The notes under the pieces: generated by a model
Databases searched by the model: none
Seen by the model: the letters and a program-made list of their open reading frames with translations, nothing else
Told to the model about the DNA's origin: nothing
Source: Geminicoccus sp.
GTDB lineage: Bacteria; Pseudomonadota; Alphaproteobacteria; UBA7985
DNA: 39,891 bases
Direction of reading: 5' to 3'
Assembly: GCA_002708995.1 (NCBI GenBank)
Contig: PAPT01000016.1
Coordinates: forward strand, 1 to 39,891
Position numbers and translations under genes: made by a program
In this document: one piece after another, positions 10,191-18,227 of the stretch
How the letters are laid out: the number at the start of each line of letters is the position of its first letter
Position numbering within the stretch: the first letter of the stretch is position 1

Positions 10191-10377
10191 GAGCGCGCCA
10201 CTAAGACCGTTAGCGAAGCTGTCCGTTTAATTGCGCGCCGGGCCAGAAGGCGGCGAAGCCGTCGACGGTCCGGGGCGCCACCGCAGGGCCTGCAGCAGCA
10301 GCGGGGCGTCCATCCTGCATGAGCGCGCGGCAAAGTCCTCGTTGTGATTGCCCACCAGCTCAGGCTAAACAGGCGCC

Positions 10378-11079
10378 ATGACCGCAATTGAGCGCCAAGC
10401 GTCCAGCATCGACACAGTCACCCGCCCCGGTGCGGGTGACGCCCTGCTGCTGCGTGCAGAAGGACTGGCGCTGGCCCGCGCAGACGCGCTGATCATCGAG
10501 GACCTTGATCTCGAACTGCACAAAGGCGAATCGCTGCACGTGCGCGGTCCAAACGGAGCCGGCAAATCGACCCTGCTCGAAGCCCTCGCCGGACTGCACA
10601 TACCCGCGGCAGGGTCAGTCGAACGCCTGACGCAGGCGCCCGCCGGCTACCTCGGGCACCTGAACGGCCTGCTGCCGGACCTCAGCACGTGGGAAAACCT
10701 GCAGCTCTTCGCCTGCTGCGGCCTGCCCGCCGATACCCGCACCGTGGAGCGTCTTGAACTGCACGCCTTCATCGATAAACCAATCCGGTCCCTCAGCCAG
10801 GGCCAGGCGCGCCGCGTGGCGCTGGCGCTGGCCTGTCGTCCGGATCAGGCGCTGTGGCTGCTGGATGAGCCCTTCGCCGGGTTGGATCAGGCGACGGTTG
10901 ACGGCCTTGCGGACCTGTTCACCGCGCATCTGCAGCGGGGCGGCGGGCTGGTGTTCTCATCCCACGACCGCAGTCTGCCTCGCGCGCGCCTGTTACAGCT
11001 ACGCCCTGCGGTCGATCAAGACCAACCAGGCAAACATAGCGCAGCAGCCGAACACTCAGAAGACGACCGCCGTGTTTAG
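10378..11079 (+). CDS. ccmA: heme exporter ATP-binding protein CcmA
   Basis: This 233-residue ABC ATPase belongs to cytochrome c maturation system I. Walker A is GPNGAGKS at 57-64. The CcmA-specific segment YLGHLNGLLPDLSTWENL follows, then the signature LSQGQARRVALA and Walker B LWLLDEPFAGLD. With CcmB and CcmC it powers release of holo-CcmE for heme delivery in the periplasm. The first 20 residues have no counterpart in the core domain, so a start downstream is possible. The stop overlaps the ccmB start, so the two are co-translated. Confidence 0.95.
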   Translation: MTAIERQASSIDTVTRPGAGDALLLRAEGLALARADALIIEDLDLELHKGESLHVRGPNGAGKSTLLEALAGLHIPAAGSVERLTQAPAGYLGHLNGLLPDLSTWENLQLFACCGLPADTRTVERLELHAFIDKPIRSLSQGQARRVALALACRPDQALWLLDEPFAGLDQATVDGLADLFTAHLQRGGGLVFSSHDRSLPRARLLQLRPAVDQDQPGKHSAAAEHSEDDRRV

Positions 11080-11710
11080 TGCCGGTCTCCGCCTCGAACT
11101 ACGCCTCCGCCTGCGCCAGGGGCTGTCGGCGCTGGGGGCGCTGGGCTTCCTCGCGGTTGCACTGACGGCGGTTGGCCTGACGCTAGGGCAGTACCCCGAG
11201 CGCCTGCGCCCGGCGGGCCCCGCTATCGGCTGGGCCATGACGGTGCTGGCGCTGGTCTACGCCAACGCCGACTGGTGGCTGGATCAGGTCGAGTCCGGCC
11301 TCAACCAGCGCCTGCGGGTCGGCGCCCGAGACTTCGCCGGCTTCATCTTCGGGCGCCTGTTCGCAGGCTGGTTGGCCGCCCTGCCCTGGCTGCTAGTCGC
11401 CGCGTGGCTGATCGCCCTGTTCTACAGCCAGCCCTTGCCTGTCGCCCTGGCACTGGCGGCCGGGCTCCTCATCGCCTCCCCGGCGCTGGTCGGCCTCAGC
11501 GCCTTCATCGCCGCCTTGCGCGTGCTGATGGGCAGCGTCGGTGTCCTGATCGGGGCGGCAGCCCTGCCGCTGGCCCTGCCCTTCGTAATGGTCGGGGTCG
11601 GACTGACCGAAACCCTGTCCCTTGCCGCGCTGGGGTTGTCGCTGGGGCTATCGCTGCTGCAGACTGTGGTCTTTGCTCAGACCACGCGCTGGATCCTGTC
11701 GCTGGTCTGA
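11072..11710 (+). CDS. ccmB: heme exporter membrane protein CcmB
   Basis: From GTG 11072, which overlaps the end of ccmA, the frame encodes 212 residues with about six hydrophobic segments. The family-typical ANADWWLDQVESGLNQRLRV lies between helices 2 and 3, and the last part is rich in Leu, Ala and Gly. Size matches CcmB (about 220). The open frame continues upstream inside ccmA, but that part reads as antisense-like shadow, so the overlapping GTG is the best start. ccmC and the other ccm genes do not follow, so the ccm set is split in this genome. Confidence 0.9.
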   Translation: MFSAGLRLELRLRLRQGLSALGALGFLAVALTAVGLTLGQYPERLRPAGPAIGWAMTVLALVYANADWWLDQVESGLNQRLRVGARDFAGFIFGRLFAGWLAALPWLLVAAWLIALFYSQPLPVALALAAGLLIASPALVGLSAFIAALRVLMGSVGVLIGAAALPLALPFVMVGVGLTETLSLAALGLSLGLSLLQTVVFAQTTRWILSLV

Positions 11711-11735
11711 CCTCAGCTTAGAAGGACCACCTCCT

Positions 11736-12329
11736 GTGACCACACCCCGCCCCACAGCCACCCTCGACTTCCTCCAGACCCGCCGTTCCGTCACAGCCGC
11801 GAACATGCCCCCCGGTGGCCCGGATGCTGACACGCTGCAGTCCATCCTCGCCGCCGGGATCCGCGTGCCCGACCACGGCAAACTCGCCCCCTGGCGCATT
11901 GTCGTGTTCGAGGGCGAAGCGCGCGCTACCTTCGGTGCACAGGTGCTGCGGCCGGCCTTTGCCACCAACCAGCGCTCCGACGCCCCGGAAACCACGCTTG
12001 CGCTGGAAGCTGCGCGCTTCGAGCGGGCCGCGGTCGTCCTCGCCGTGCTCTCAACCCCGACCGTCTCGCACAAAATCCCCCTATGGGAGCAGCAGCTCTC
12101 CGCCGGTGCCGTTTGCCAGACCCTGCTGATCGCAGCCCAGGCCGAGGGCTACGCCGCCCAATGGCTGACCGAGTGGACCGCCTTCGACCCTGATGTCCGC
12201 GCCGCCCTCGACTGCAGCGGCGAACACGACCAGATCGCGGGCTACATCTACATCGGCGGCAAGGCGACCAACGACAGCGACCGCCCGCGCCCCGACCCGG
12301 AGGCAGTGATTTCGCGCTGGCCTTCGTGA
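11736..12329 (+). CDS. nitroreductase family protein
   Basis: The 197-residue FMN-dependent fold begins at GTG 11736, where AGAAGGA lies 9 bases upstream. Recognisable parts are LQTRRSV with the RRS phosphate-binding motif, AAGIRVPDHGKLAPWRIVV, the central WEQQLSAGAVCQTLLIAAQAEG helix, and a GYIYIGGK end. It most resembles the small YdjA-type members. Such enzymes reduce nitro-aromatics or quinones with NAD(P)H, but the natural substrate is rarely known and cannot be read here. It starts 26 bases after ccmB, so it may be co-transcribed with it. Confidence 0.85.
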   Translation: MTTPRPTATLDFLQTRRSVTAANMPPGGPDADTLQSILAAGIRVPDHGKLAPWRIVVFEGEARATFGAQVLRPAFATNQRSDAPETTLALEAARFERAAVVLAVLSTPTVSHKIPLWEQQLSAGAVCQTLLIAAQAEGYAAQWLTEWTAFDPDVRAALDCSGEHDQIAGYIYIGGKATNDSDRPRPDPEAVISRWPS

Positions 12330-12448
12330 TTGAGCGTTCCTAAAATGCGTCCCGGGGCGCCTTGAGTGTGAAAGAAGCCCGCGCCGGACATCACCGCCCC
12401 AGAGCCAACGATCGACCACCCGCCCGGACACGCGAAAGAGGACACACC

Positions 12449-13348
12449 ATGTCGACCGCAGCCGCCAATCAACCCGCCCCGCCGGCGCTTCCGGCCCTGC
12501 CCGACTTCGAGACCATCACCGTCTCGATCACCGACCAGATCGCGCACGTCGTCCTCAACCGCCCGGAAAAGCGCAACGCGATGAACAAGGCCTTCTGGGT
12601 CGAGTTCCCCGCAGCGATCAAAGCGATCTCGGACAGCGCTGCAGCCCGCGTGATCGTGGTCTCCAGCACGGGTAAGCATTTCACCGCCGGTATGGATCTG
12701 TCAGTTTTCGCCGAAGCGGGCAACACGATCATGGCGGGCAATCAGGACCCCTACATCCACGCCGAGGCCTTCCGCCACCACCTGCACCTGCTGCAGGAAA
12801 CCTTCTCCTGCCTCTACAACGCCCGGCAACCTGTGCTGGCGGCGATCCAGGGCGGCGCGCTGGGCGCTGGCGTCGACCTCAGCAGCGCCTGCGACATGCG
12901 CTACTGCACCCAGGACGCTTTCTTCACCATCCAGGAAGTCAACATCGGCATGGTCGCCGACGTCGGCACTTTCCCGCGGGTCACGCGCCAGTTGCCCGAC
13001 GGTCTGCTGCGCGAGCTGGCCTATACCGGGCGCAAGCTTGAAGCCGCCGAGGCGCTCGAATGCGGCTTCGTCAACCAGGTCTTCGCCGACCAGGACGCCA
13101 TGCTCGAGGCTGTCATGGACATCGCCCGCCAGATCGCCGCGAACTCGCCGCTGGCGGTTTCCGGCTCGAAGCACGTCATGAACTACGCCGCCGACCACTC
13201 GACCGAAGACACGCTGCGCTACCTGCAGGCCCTGAACGGCGGTATTCTGGCACCGCAGCACATGATGGAATCGGCGGCTGCCAAGATGCAGAAGCGCGCG
13301 CCCGTCTACCCCGACCTCAAGGCCGTCAACGGCCCGTGGAACGAGTAG
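12449..13348 (+). CDS. crotonase, delta(3,5)-delta(2,4)-dienoyl-CoA isomerase type (ECH1-like)
   Basis: The 299-residue crotonase starts at ATG 12449, with GAAAGAGGA 7 bases upstream. The oxyanion-hole segments are NRPEKRNAMN, HFTAGMDL and IQGGALGAG. The acidic residues D143, E163 and D171 have the same spacing (20 and 8) as the catalytic triad of rat ECH1 (D176, E196, D204). The segment YCTQDAFFTIQEVNIGMVADVGT closely recalls that enzyme. It should move double bonds of 3,5-dienoyl-CoA to 2,4-dienoyl-CoA during beta-oxidation of fatty acids with odd-numbered double bonds. No other beta-oxidation gene is adjacent. A plain enoyl-CoA hydratase is less likely given the extra Asp. Confidence 0.85.
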   Translation: MSTAAANQPAPPALPALPDFETITVSITDQIAHVVLNRPEKRNAMNKAFWVEFPAAIKAISDSAAARVIVVSSTGKHFTAGMDLSVFAEAGNTIMAGNQDPYIHAEAFRHHLHLLQETFSCLYNARQPVLAAIQGGALGAGVDLSSACDMRYCTQDAFFTIQEVNIGMVADVGTFPRVTRQLPDGLLRELAYTGRKLEAAEALECGFVNQVFADQDAMLEAVMDIARQIAANSPLAVSGSKHVMNYAADHSTEDTLRYLQALNGGILAPQHMMESAAAKMQKRAPVYPDLKAVNGPWNE

Positions 13349-13361
13349 ACCGGCAAACCCC

Positions 13362-13383
13362 CAGCGCTCTGCGTTAAGCGCTG
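13362..13383. terminator. hairpin between convergent genes, likely bidirectional terminator
   Basis: Arms CAGCGCT and AGCGCTG with an 8-base loop lie inside a wider CCGGC/GCCGG pair, between the crotonase stop at 13348 and the opposing stop at 13405. No long U-tract is seen. Confidence 0.45.
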
Positions 13384-13404
13384 CCGGGCTGGATCGGGCT
13401 CAGG

Positions 13405-14253
13405 CTAAGATTGCGGTGTAGAGCGCGCGGGCATGGCGCGGGCATCGTCTTCGAACACCCTATAGGCCTCAGCGCCGAGGTTTGCCGCGCCGACGAAGGC
13501 ATGGCTCCCGGCATGATCCTGCTGACCGCAACCACCGGCCGAAAGCCCGTCGCCCAGCCCCCCAGCAAGCGCCGTCAGCACGGACCGCTGCAAGCGCGCG
13601 GCCGTGTCCCCATCCAGCGTCGCCGAAGTGATCAGCACCGGCGCCGGCCGCAGCGGGGTCTGCGCAACGATCCGCAGCCCGTTCAAACGCGCCGGAAACA
13701 GCCCGGCGTAGAGCCGAAAGCTGCAGGCATCGATGGCGGCAAAGTCCGCTTCTCCGGCCAGAACCGCGTCGATCGAGTGGCGATGGCCGCCGCTGTGCAG
13801 ACCGCGCGCGAGTTGGGCATCCATGTCGAAGCGCGCGCGCAGGCAGTGCACCCCTGACTGGGAATCCGGCTCGTTGAAGGCAAAGCGTGCATCGCCCGCT
13901 TGCTCGATATCGTCCAGCGTGAACAGGCCTGACCCGTCTCGGACAATGACGTGGCTGAAGCACTGCCCCGCCGGCGCCCCTTGCACAGCCAGCACCGAGG
14001 ACGCCAGATAGCGCGCCCGCGCCCTGTGGTGCCGGTACCAGGGCGATCCACACAGCTGGCTGAACACCAGCCCGTCGTCCATCCACGCGGAGATGCTGTG
14101 GTTCCGGTGCTCGAGCCCGGGCGGCAGGTCAAGCCCCTGATCCCGCCCAGCCGCTCGTATCCGACCCCAGAGGGCGTCGGTGTCGCCGTGGTACTCGGGC
14201 CAGTCGTAGAGCGGCATCAGCGCCAGTCCGCGAATTGTCTTCAATTGCGCCAT
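13405..14253 (-). CDS. PhnD-like substrate-binding domain protein without signal peptide
   Basis: The protein resembles the periplasmic-binding fold of the phosphate/phosphite/phosphonate (PhnD) family. It has LMPLYDWPEY at the start, then WYRHHRARA, SHVIVRDGSGLFTLDDI, FAFNEPDSQSGVHCLR, and HRHSIDAVLAGEADFAAIDACSF with the family's A.IDA..F pattern. From ATG 14253 it has 282 residues; a TTG at 14289 would add 12. Either way there is no secretion signal, so unlike a classical transporter component it should stay in the cytoplasm. No permease or ATPase gene is nearby. The ligand is unknown. Confidence 0.7.
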   Translation of the reverse strand: MAQLKTIRGLALMPLYDWPEYHGDTDALWGRIRAAGRDQGLDLPPGLEHRNHSISAWMDDGLVFSQLCGSPWYRHHRARARYLASSVLAVQGAPAGQCFSHVIVRDGSGLFTLDDIEQAGDARFAFNEPDSQSGVHCLRARFDMDAQLARGLHSGGHRHSIDAVLAGEADFAAIDACSFRLYAGLFPARLNGLRIVAQTPLRPAPVLITSATLDGDTAARLQRSVLTALAGGLGDGLSAGGCGQQDHAGSHAFVGAANLGAEAYRVFEDDARAMPARSTPQS

Positions 14254-14445
14254 GGACAGACCATGGTTCCAATCCGGCAAGGCGGTCAAGCACGGTCATC
14301 CCCGGGCAACCACGGGCAACCACGGGCCGGTGCAGGCACCGGAGAGAGGTACGACAGAACCGACGCCTCAGGGGTCGCTGTCAGTCAACAAAAGTGGCGA
14401 CAAGTTTACTAATTCTGTTCGGGCCAGAAAGAAGGATCCTGCCCC

Positions 14446-15597
14446 ATGACGCTCCTGAAAAAAGTGTCCCAGCCGATCGAGACCGCCAACGGCCTGCCCA
14501 ACCCGCTCTACACCGACCCTGCGGTCTACGCCGAAGAGAGCCGCAGGCTGTTGCTGGGTAACTGGTCGGGCATTGCCTTCGAAGGCGACGTGCCGGAGGT
14601 CGGCGACGTCTACCCGGTCGAGCTGGCCGGGGTGCCGCTGGTATTGGTCCGGGGCCGGGATCGGGAAATCCGGGTCTTCGAAAACGTCTGCCGTCACCGT
14701 GGCATGGTGCTGGTGCAGGAAGCGGGCAAGGCCAAGCAGGGCATGCGCTGCCCCTACCACAGCTGGACCTACGACCTCAGCGGCCGTCTGGTTGCCACGC
14801 CACTGGTCGGTGGTCCGGACGCCAACCATCACCCCTGCATCGACAAGCCAGATTTGGGCCTGCTGGAAGTCCCCTCGCACACGTATCTCGGCGTGGTCTA
14901 CGCCAACGTCAGCCGCGATGCCGCACCCTTCCGGGAGATGCACAGCAAGCTGCTCGAGCGCTGGCAGGAGTTCGAACAGCCGATGTTCTTCGACCGCAGC
15001 GTTTCAGAGTTCACCCTCGATGTCGCCTGCAACTGGAAGCTTGCGGTCGAGAACTACTGCGAAGCCTACCACCTGCCGTGGATCCACCCGGATCTGAACA
15101 GCTACTCGCGCATTGAAGACCACTACAACATCGTAGAACCCGGCGCTTACTCCGGGCAGGGCACGACCGTCTTCAACCCGACCCGCAGCGAAGACGGCCG
15201 GTCGCTGGATACCTTCGCCAACCTCGCCAAGCAGTGGTGGAACGGGCAGGCCGAATACATCGTGCTGTATCCCAACGTCCTCGCCGGCGTTCACCGCGAT
15301 CACGTCTTCGCCATGCTGCTGCTGCCACAGAGCGTCGACCACACCATCGAACGCGTCGGCATCTTCTATGCCTCCGAGCAGGCCATGTCCGAGGACTGCG
15401 CCGACCTGCGCGAGGTCAACGCCAAACAGTGGCGGTTGGTGTTCGACGAAGACATTCAGGTAGTCGAGGGCATGCAGCGCGGGCGCAAGGCCCCCCACTT
15501 CGACGGCGGTCGCTTCTCCCCAGCAATGGACGAAGCCACCCACTGCTTCCACGCGTGGGTGGCAGACAGCCTCGGCGACAGCGCCGAAATGCGATAG
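14446..15597 (+). CDS. Rieske non-heme iron oxygenase alpha subunit
   Basis: The 383-residue protein has a Rieske domain with C82-x-H84 and C102-x2-H105. A catalytic domain follows in which H209 and H214 (ENYCEAYHLPWIHPDL) ligate the mononuclear iron. The bridging residue between the two metal sites is Glu (E206) instead of the usual Asp. That is the arrangement known in carnitine monooxygenase CntA and in glycine-betaine-type oxygenases, which suggests a quaternary ammonium or similar N-methylated substrate over an aromatic ring. GAAGGA lies about 10 bases before ATG 14446. No reductase gene is adjacent, so electrons must come from elsewhere. Family sure, substrate inferred. Confidence 0.88.
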   Translation: MTLLKKVSQPIETANGLPNPLYTDPAVYAEESRRLLLGNWSGIAFEGDVPEVGDVYPVELAGVPLVLVRGRDREIRVFENVCRHRGMVLVQEAGKAKQGMRCPYHSWTYDLSGRLVATPLVGGPDANHHPCIDKPDLGLLEVPSHTYLGVVYANVSRDAAPFREMHSKLLERWQEFEQPMFFDRSVSEFTLDVACNWKLAVENYCEAYHLPWIHPDLNSYSRIEDHYNIVEPGAYSGQGTTVFNPTRSEDGRSLDTFANLAKQWWNGQAEYIVLYPNVLAGVHRDHVFAMLLLPQSVDHTIERVGIFYASEQAMSEDCADLREVNAKQWRLVFDEDIQVVEGMQRGRKAPHFDGGRFSPAMDEATHCFHAWVADSLGDSAEMR

Positions 15598-15678
15598 CCG
15601 TCGGGCGGTTGAGAGACCTGCGGCTCAGCTGGCGGACTTCCGCCTAAATCGCTGAAGTACGCACCGCGGTTGCGCCCT

Positions 15679-15752
15679 GCTGATAATACTATCTTATGTA
15701 GAATTTATAAGCGCGTATAATAATCTTAGATTAATATATTATTGATTTCAGG
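15679..15752 (+). promoter_or_regulatory. AT-rich upstream region, probable promoter
   Basis: About 75 bases are strongly AT-rich in an otherwise GC-rich window, with several TATAAT-like words (GTATAATAATC, TTAATATATTATTG). They end just before the ATG at 15763. Exact -35 and -10 boxes cannot be fixed because many candidates overlap. Confidence 0.45.
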
Positions 15753-15762
15753 TTCTGTTTTC

Positions 15763-17367
15763 ATGGACGCTCATTTGGTGCGGCGGTCGGCTGTCTTGGG
15801 TCGGATCCTGCCAGCTCTTGCCCTGTTCTGGCCGACTGTGCCGGGTGCGGAGGTTCGCGCCAAATGGCCGCTCGATAACGGCGCTCACGACGACACTGAT
15901 CCGGCGGGGCCTGTACCCCAGACCCGGGAACAAGCGCCCTCTGTGCCCCTGCCCGGGACGCCTCTGGCGGCGCAGGCCGACGGTTCGGATACCTTCTCGG
16001 CCGCGCTCATTCTGCCTTAGGGGCGTCGGCTCGACCCTGCAACAGCCGATCTCCGCCTTGAGGCCGGGCAAGGGCTGAGCGGGACGGACGCCCTCGCCGG
16101 GGCAGCAGACTTCACCCACACCGGAATTGATCTGACCAGCAAGGGCGGCAGCAACGTCACCATCATCGAAGACAAGAGCAGTCTTGGCGCCATCGTGGGC
16201 GCAGGCGCCTCACTGGTCGGCACGCTGGTTGTCGCCTCAGCCTACGCCGATCTCTCCACGGAGCTGGTCCAGCTGTCGCAGACCATCGCCGAAGACAGCG
16301 CCAGCGCGGCCGCTACGGTCGACGCAGACGAGGCCGCAGACACACCGCTCGACGAGGACGAGGACGAGGACGAGGGCGCCGCCGTCCCCTACGCCATCGC
16401 CGCGCAGGACGTGGCCGGCGCCTTCGCTGTCCACCCGGAAAACGGCAGTATTTCCGTCGCCGACCCCGGCCTGATCGATTTCGAAAGCCACGAGACCCTG
16501 TCCCTGACGATTTCAGCCACCGACCCGGATGGGGCCAGCGCCACCCAGAGCTTCAGCATCCGGATCGAGGACGGCGCCAGCGACGCCAGTGAGGCCATCA
16601 ACAACGCCCCGGCTTACACGCAGGCCCACGACAGCCTGCTCTCCGGGGCGCTGGTCTTCGGCAGTCTCACAGCTGACCAGGCCTTTCCCGACGCCCGCTT
16701 TGGTTTTGGCGGTATTGAGACGCTGAGCGGTGATGCCACCGTCGATCTGTTCCTGACCGCGCAGGAGTACTTTCTGAGCGGGCCGGGCTCGGTCGAGACC
16801 GCCCTGAGCGCCCCGGCCTTCTCCATCTTGCCCGAGATCAACCTGATCGAGCTGGACAAGGGCACCGTCATGCTCGGCAGCTTTGATACCGGCGGCGACT
16901 ATCTGATGACCTTCAGCGTCAGCGAAACTGACTTTTCCGGGGAAGACGGCTTCGAGTTCGGGCTCTACGCCAAGAGCTACCACGCCAATGCATCCGGCGT
17001 GGCCGAGGAAAGCTATCAGTTCAGCGACGGCAGCATCACCCGCTTCACCGAGCCGGTGTTCTTCGACAACCATCCGGCGCTGACCATCGATCCTGGGACC
17101 ATCATTCACTTCGCCGACCTGACCGGGGACGGACGGGCCGCACTGCTGGTCCGCCCGGCGGGTGCGACGGTGGTGCAGGCCTACGAGAACCTCGGCGATG
17201 GCTTCGCCGAGGATGCCATGACGCAGACCCTGTTCACCGGGCTGGATCTGGATGCACTGGCCGGGGGGCGGCTGCTGGACCTGTCGCTGCGCGATCACTT
17301 TTCGACCGGGGAGACCACGCTGGTGCTGCTGGGAAGCGAGGCGACTTTTCTCAACGAGCTGACCTGA
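15763..17367 (+). pseudogene. exported cadherin-like protein gene interrupted by one in-frame TAG
   Basis: ATG 15763 opens a frame with a signal-peptide-like start (MDAHLVRRSAVLGRILPALALFW). A TAG at 16018-16020 stops it after 85 residues, but the same frame then stays open without a shift to 17367. The sense after the TAG (GRRLDPATADLRLEAGQGLSG) continues naturally, so one codon change such as CAG or GAG to TAG explains the break. Read through, the product has 534 codons. It has a hydrophobic segment (IVGAGASLVGTLVVASAYA), an acidic run of Asp and Glu, and a cadherin-type repeat (FAVHPENGSISVADPGLIDF to TQSFSIRIED). A C-terminal FADLTGDGRAALLV resembles an FG-GAP unit. GTG 16195 could restart translation but would skip the export signal. 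Its end overlaps the opposing ribokinase gene by 73 bases. Natural readthrough, mutation and sequencing error all remain possible. Confidence 0.65.
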
Positions 17368-18227
17368 TCGACCGGGGTTTGCGCGCCAAGAACCTCGCAG
17401 ACCCGCGCAGCATAGCGGTTCGCCAATGCGACGGCCTCGGGCAGGCTCTGGTCAGCAGCAAGAGCGGCCGCCAGCGCACCGACAAAGGCATCACCGGCGC
17501 CGGTGGTGTCCCGCACCTTGGCGGGCGCGGCCGGGATGGCTGTCGCCTCTTCAGCCCCGGTATAGAGCGCGGAGCCCCTGGCCCCGAGCGTCAGCACCAC
17601 CGCGCCCACACCAGAAGCGAGCAGGCTGCGTGCCTGCGCGTGGGCTCCCGTTTCAGCAGCAGACGCGGCGGCCTGCGCCAGCTCGTGTTCGTTGGCGACG
17701 AGTACGTCGATCCGAGCCAGTTCTGCGCCGCTGAGACCATGGGCGGGGGCGGTGTTGTGGATCACCCCAGCGCCGTGCTCCCGCGCCAGGCGGTGGGCTT
17801 GGGCGGTCTGGGGCCAGTCGACCTCGTTCTGGGTCACCAGCCAGTCGCCCGGGACCATCGGAGGCAGCTGCGTCGCCGCAGCCGAGGCGTTGGCACCGGA
17901 GACGACGATGATCTGGTTCTCTCCGCCTGCGTCCACGGCGATCATGGCCAGCCCGGAAGCGCCCTCGACCTCTGCCACCGCGGCCAGCCCCACGCCGTCG
18001 GATCGCAGCTGCGCCAGCGCGGTCGGTGCCTGCCCGTCTAAACCCACGGCGCCGACCACGTGGGTCGCGGCCCCATTACGGGCGGCGGCCAGCGCCTGAT
18101 TGGCGCCCTTGCCACCGGGCAGCGCCACGTAGCTGTCGGTCTTGATGGTCTCACCCGGACTGGGCAGACGCGCGACCTCTGCGACCAGATCGACGTTGAT
18201 CGACCCGAAGACGATTACCCGGCTCAT
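17295..18227 (-). CDS. rbsK: ribokinase, PfkB family
   Basis: The 310-residue PfkB-family kinase has the N-terminal GSINVDLVAEV, the sugar-binding GGKGANQALAAARNGA, and the C-terminal anion-hole and catalytic-base motif DTTGAGDAFVGALAAAL. It phosphorylates D-ribose to ribose 5-phosphate with ATP. Its start overlaps the stop of the upstream nucleoside hydrolase gene in an ATGA. The pair thus splits a nucleoside and then traps the released ribose. The C-terminal 20 residues are Ser-rich, and the coding end overlaps the convergent amber-interrupted gene. Other PfkB sugars cannot be excluded, but context supports ribose. Confidence 0.9.
   Translation of the reverse strand: MSRVIVFGSINVDLVAEVARLPSPGETIKTDSYVALPGGKGANQALAAARNGAATHVVGAVGLDGQAPTALAQLRSDGVGLAAVAEVEGASGLAMIAVDAGGENQIIVVSGANASAAATQLPPMVPGDWLVTQNEVDWPQTAQAHRLAREHGAGVIHNTAPAHGLSGAELARIDVLVANEHELAQAAASAAETGAHAQARSLLASGVGAVVLTLGARGSALYTGAEEATAIPAAPAKVRDTTGAGDAFVGALAAALAADQSLPEAVALANRYAARVCEVLGAQTPVDQVSSLRKVASLPSSTSVVSPVEK

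Larger units (their letters stand above)
9956..10377. other. intergenic region with palindromic repeats
   Basis: No credible gene is seen between the divergent suf regulator and ccmA. The stretch holds at least two strong imperfect palindromes. One spans about 10034-10068, with CTTCGGCC/GGCCGAAG outer arms and a CCGCGC-TTC-GCGCGG core. The other is at 10161-10190, with GATTTGA/TCAAATC outer arms and GCCGC/GCGGC inner arms. The rest is GC-rich with many short GCGAAGC-like words and no protein-like reading. A promoter for ccmA should lie near the right end, but I cannot place it. Confidence 0.6.

Noticed and set aside
15763..17367. TAG read as pyrrolysine
   Set aside because: There is no Pyl machinery in the window, TAG ends ordinary genes here, and the protein is not a methylamine methyltransferase. 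A nonsense mutation is simpler.
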